Of a DNA stretch of 64,000 bases, positions 63,680 through 64,000 are shown piece by piece. Source of the DNA: Saprospiraceae bacterium. Its GTDB lineage: Bacteria > Bacteroidota > Bacteroidia > Chitinophagales > Saprospiraceae. The notes under the pieces were generated by a model. It saw only the letters and a list, made by a program, of their open reading frames with translations. It did no database searches and was not told where the DNA came from. The stretch is taken from NCBI GenBank assembly GCA_020627785.1, contig JAHDGF010000016.1, positions 24,732 to 88,731 of the forward strand, in the 5' to 3' direction. The position numbers and the translations under genes were made by a program. Position 1 is the stretch's first letter; every line of letters begins with the position of its first letter.

Positions 63680-64000
63680 TTAAGCTAGTGCTCCAAATTC
63701 AATTCTAATCAACTCTTCTTCAATTAGGTCGATACCTGTATTTGTGTTCATAAGCTTTAATGGAATTTGTTTTCCTAATCCAAAAGCAGGTTTGTTGAGC
63801 CAGGAAATGAATGATTCAATCGAGCCAAATATTTCCATTCCCTTATTTAGTAGATTTAATAGTTTTAAAGCTATTTCACTGTTTCGTGGGTTAAGCTTTT
63901 TCTTTTCTTTTTGATACCTAAGCATTGTTTTCAATGACACATCAAATACTTCTTCAGCTAAAAAATTTCTATTAATACCAGAAATTTCAACTAACTCAGT
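63680..64000 (-). CDS. Xre/MbcA/ParS-type antitoxin, 5' end outside the window
   Basis: Open to the window edge: the frame runs in from 64000, so this is a partial gene. The visible 106 residues end with the DUF2384 (MbcA/ParS/Xre toxin-binding) domain: EVFDVSLKTMLRYQKEKKKL (helix-turn-helix), ALKLLNLLNKGMEIFGS, FISWLNKPAFGLGKQIPLKL and LIEEELIRIEFGALA. This is the standard antitoxin for RES toxins. The GTG at 63938-63940 is internal, not the start. Confidence 0.82.
   Translation of the reverse strand, partial: TELVEISGINRNFLAEEVFDVSLKTMLRYQKEKKKLNPRNSEIALKLLNLLNKGMEIFGSIESFISWLNKPAFGLGKQIPLKLMNTNTGIDLIEEELIRIEFGALA

Overview
The window looks like a chromosomal segment of a low-GC, probably marine or environmental Bacteroidota. 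The evidence is a SusC/SusD pair, six proteins ending in type IX secretion (T9SS) sorting domains with a PNP motif, a sigma/FecR/TonB-receptor module, many lipoproteins with a serine/glycine-cysteine lipobox, and a DUF6090-type membrane protein. Several features (LamG plus PNGase-F-like T9SS proteins, YHYH proteins, MopE-like calcium motifs) would suit Saprospiria-like bacteria, but the genus cannot be fixed from the sequence. No rRNA, tRNA, CRISPR array, insertion sequence or prophage was seen.

Layout. 0.2-2.8 kb: a beta-lactamase-fold lipoprotein, a ClpP-fold-like lipoprotein and a small protein-kinase-like protein. 3-10.3 kb: an operon running PNGase-F-like secreted protein, then SusC, then SusD, read as an N-glycan or glycoprotein acquisition locus. 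10.4-13.9 kb: an alpha/beta hydrolase followed by a frameshifted protease-like pseudogene, a PAQR/hemolysin III protein, a DUF6090 protein and a small lipoprotein. 14-18.8 kb: a TPR histidine kinase and LuxR-type response regulator bounded on both sides by the same 18-bp inverted repeat, with a divergent LRR/Ig/T9SS protein. 18.9-31.2 kb: a sigma factor, FecR and TonB receptor followed by a tricarboxylate uptake and catabolism operon (TcuA-like dehydrogenase, TctC, a TctA-TctB fusion, a PrpF-like isomerase, an EamA exporter and a D-2-hydroxyacid dehydrogenase).

31.6-39.9 kb: a small ORF with a third copy of the inverted repeat upstream, a Tat-signal extended SDR, an ABC ATPase paired with an ABC-permease/M1-aminopeptidase fusion, an AraC regulator, and a barrel protein with a Big2 lipoprotein. 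40.4-44.7 kb: a giant surface protein made of ten ~120-residue repeats, split by a 2-nt frameshift exactly at a (TG)5 tract so that the T9SS sorting domain is out of frame. 44.8-50.4 kb: glutaminase, then a same-strand set of a DUF3500 lipoprotein, an unknown membrane protein, an EF-hand lipoprotein and two tandem YHYH lipoproteins, with a perfect 25-bp hairpin just before the DUF3500 start codon. 50.7-62.8 kb: a second PNGase-F-like giant, a LamG/MopE T9SS protein, an RNA methyltransferase, a YdcF-like protein, a flavin disulfide-reductase homologue lacking the usual His-Glu pair, a GntP permease and a T9SS subtilase. 62.8-64 kb: a toxin-antitoxin edge (RES toxin, truncated Xre/MbcA/ParS antitoxin, remnant of a ribbon-helix-helix antitoxin).

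The strongest leads are the TG-tract frameshift that uncouples a repeat adhesin-like protein from its secretion signal, the repeated CTATACT-NN-AGTATAG palindrome around the two-component system, the 25-bp hairpin of the YHYH/EF-hand/DUF3500 cluster, and the linkage of a FecIR-type TonB receptor to tricarboxylate catabolism. All function calls rest on motif reading only; no database search was run.
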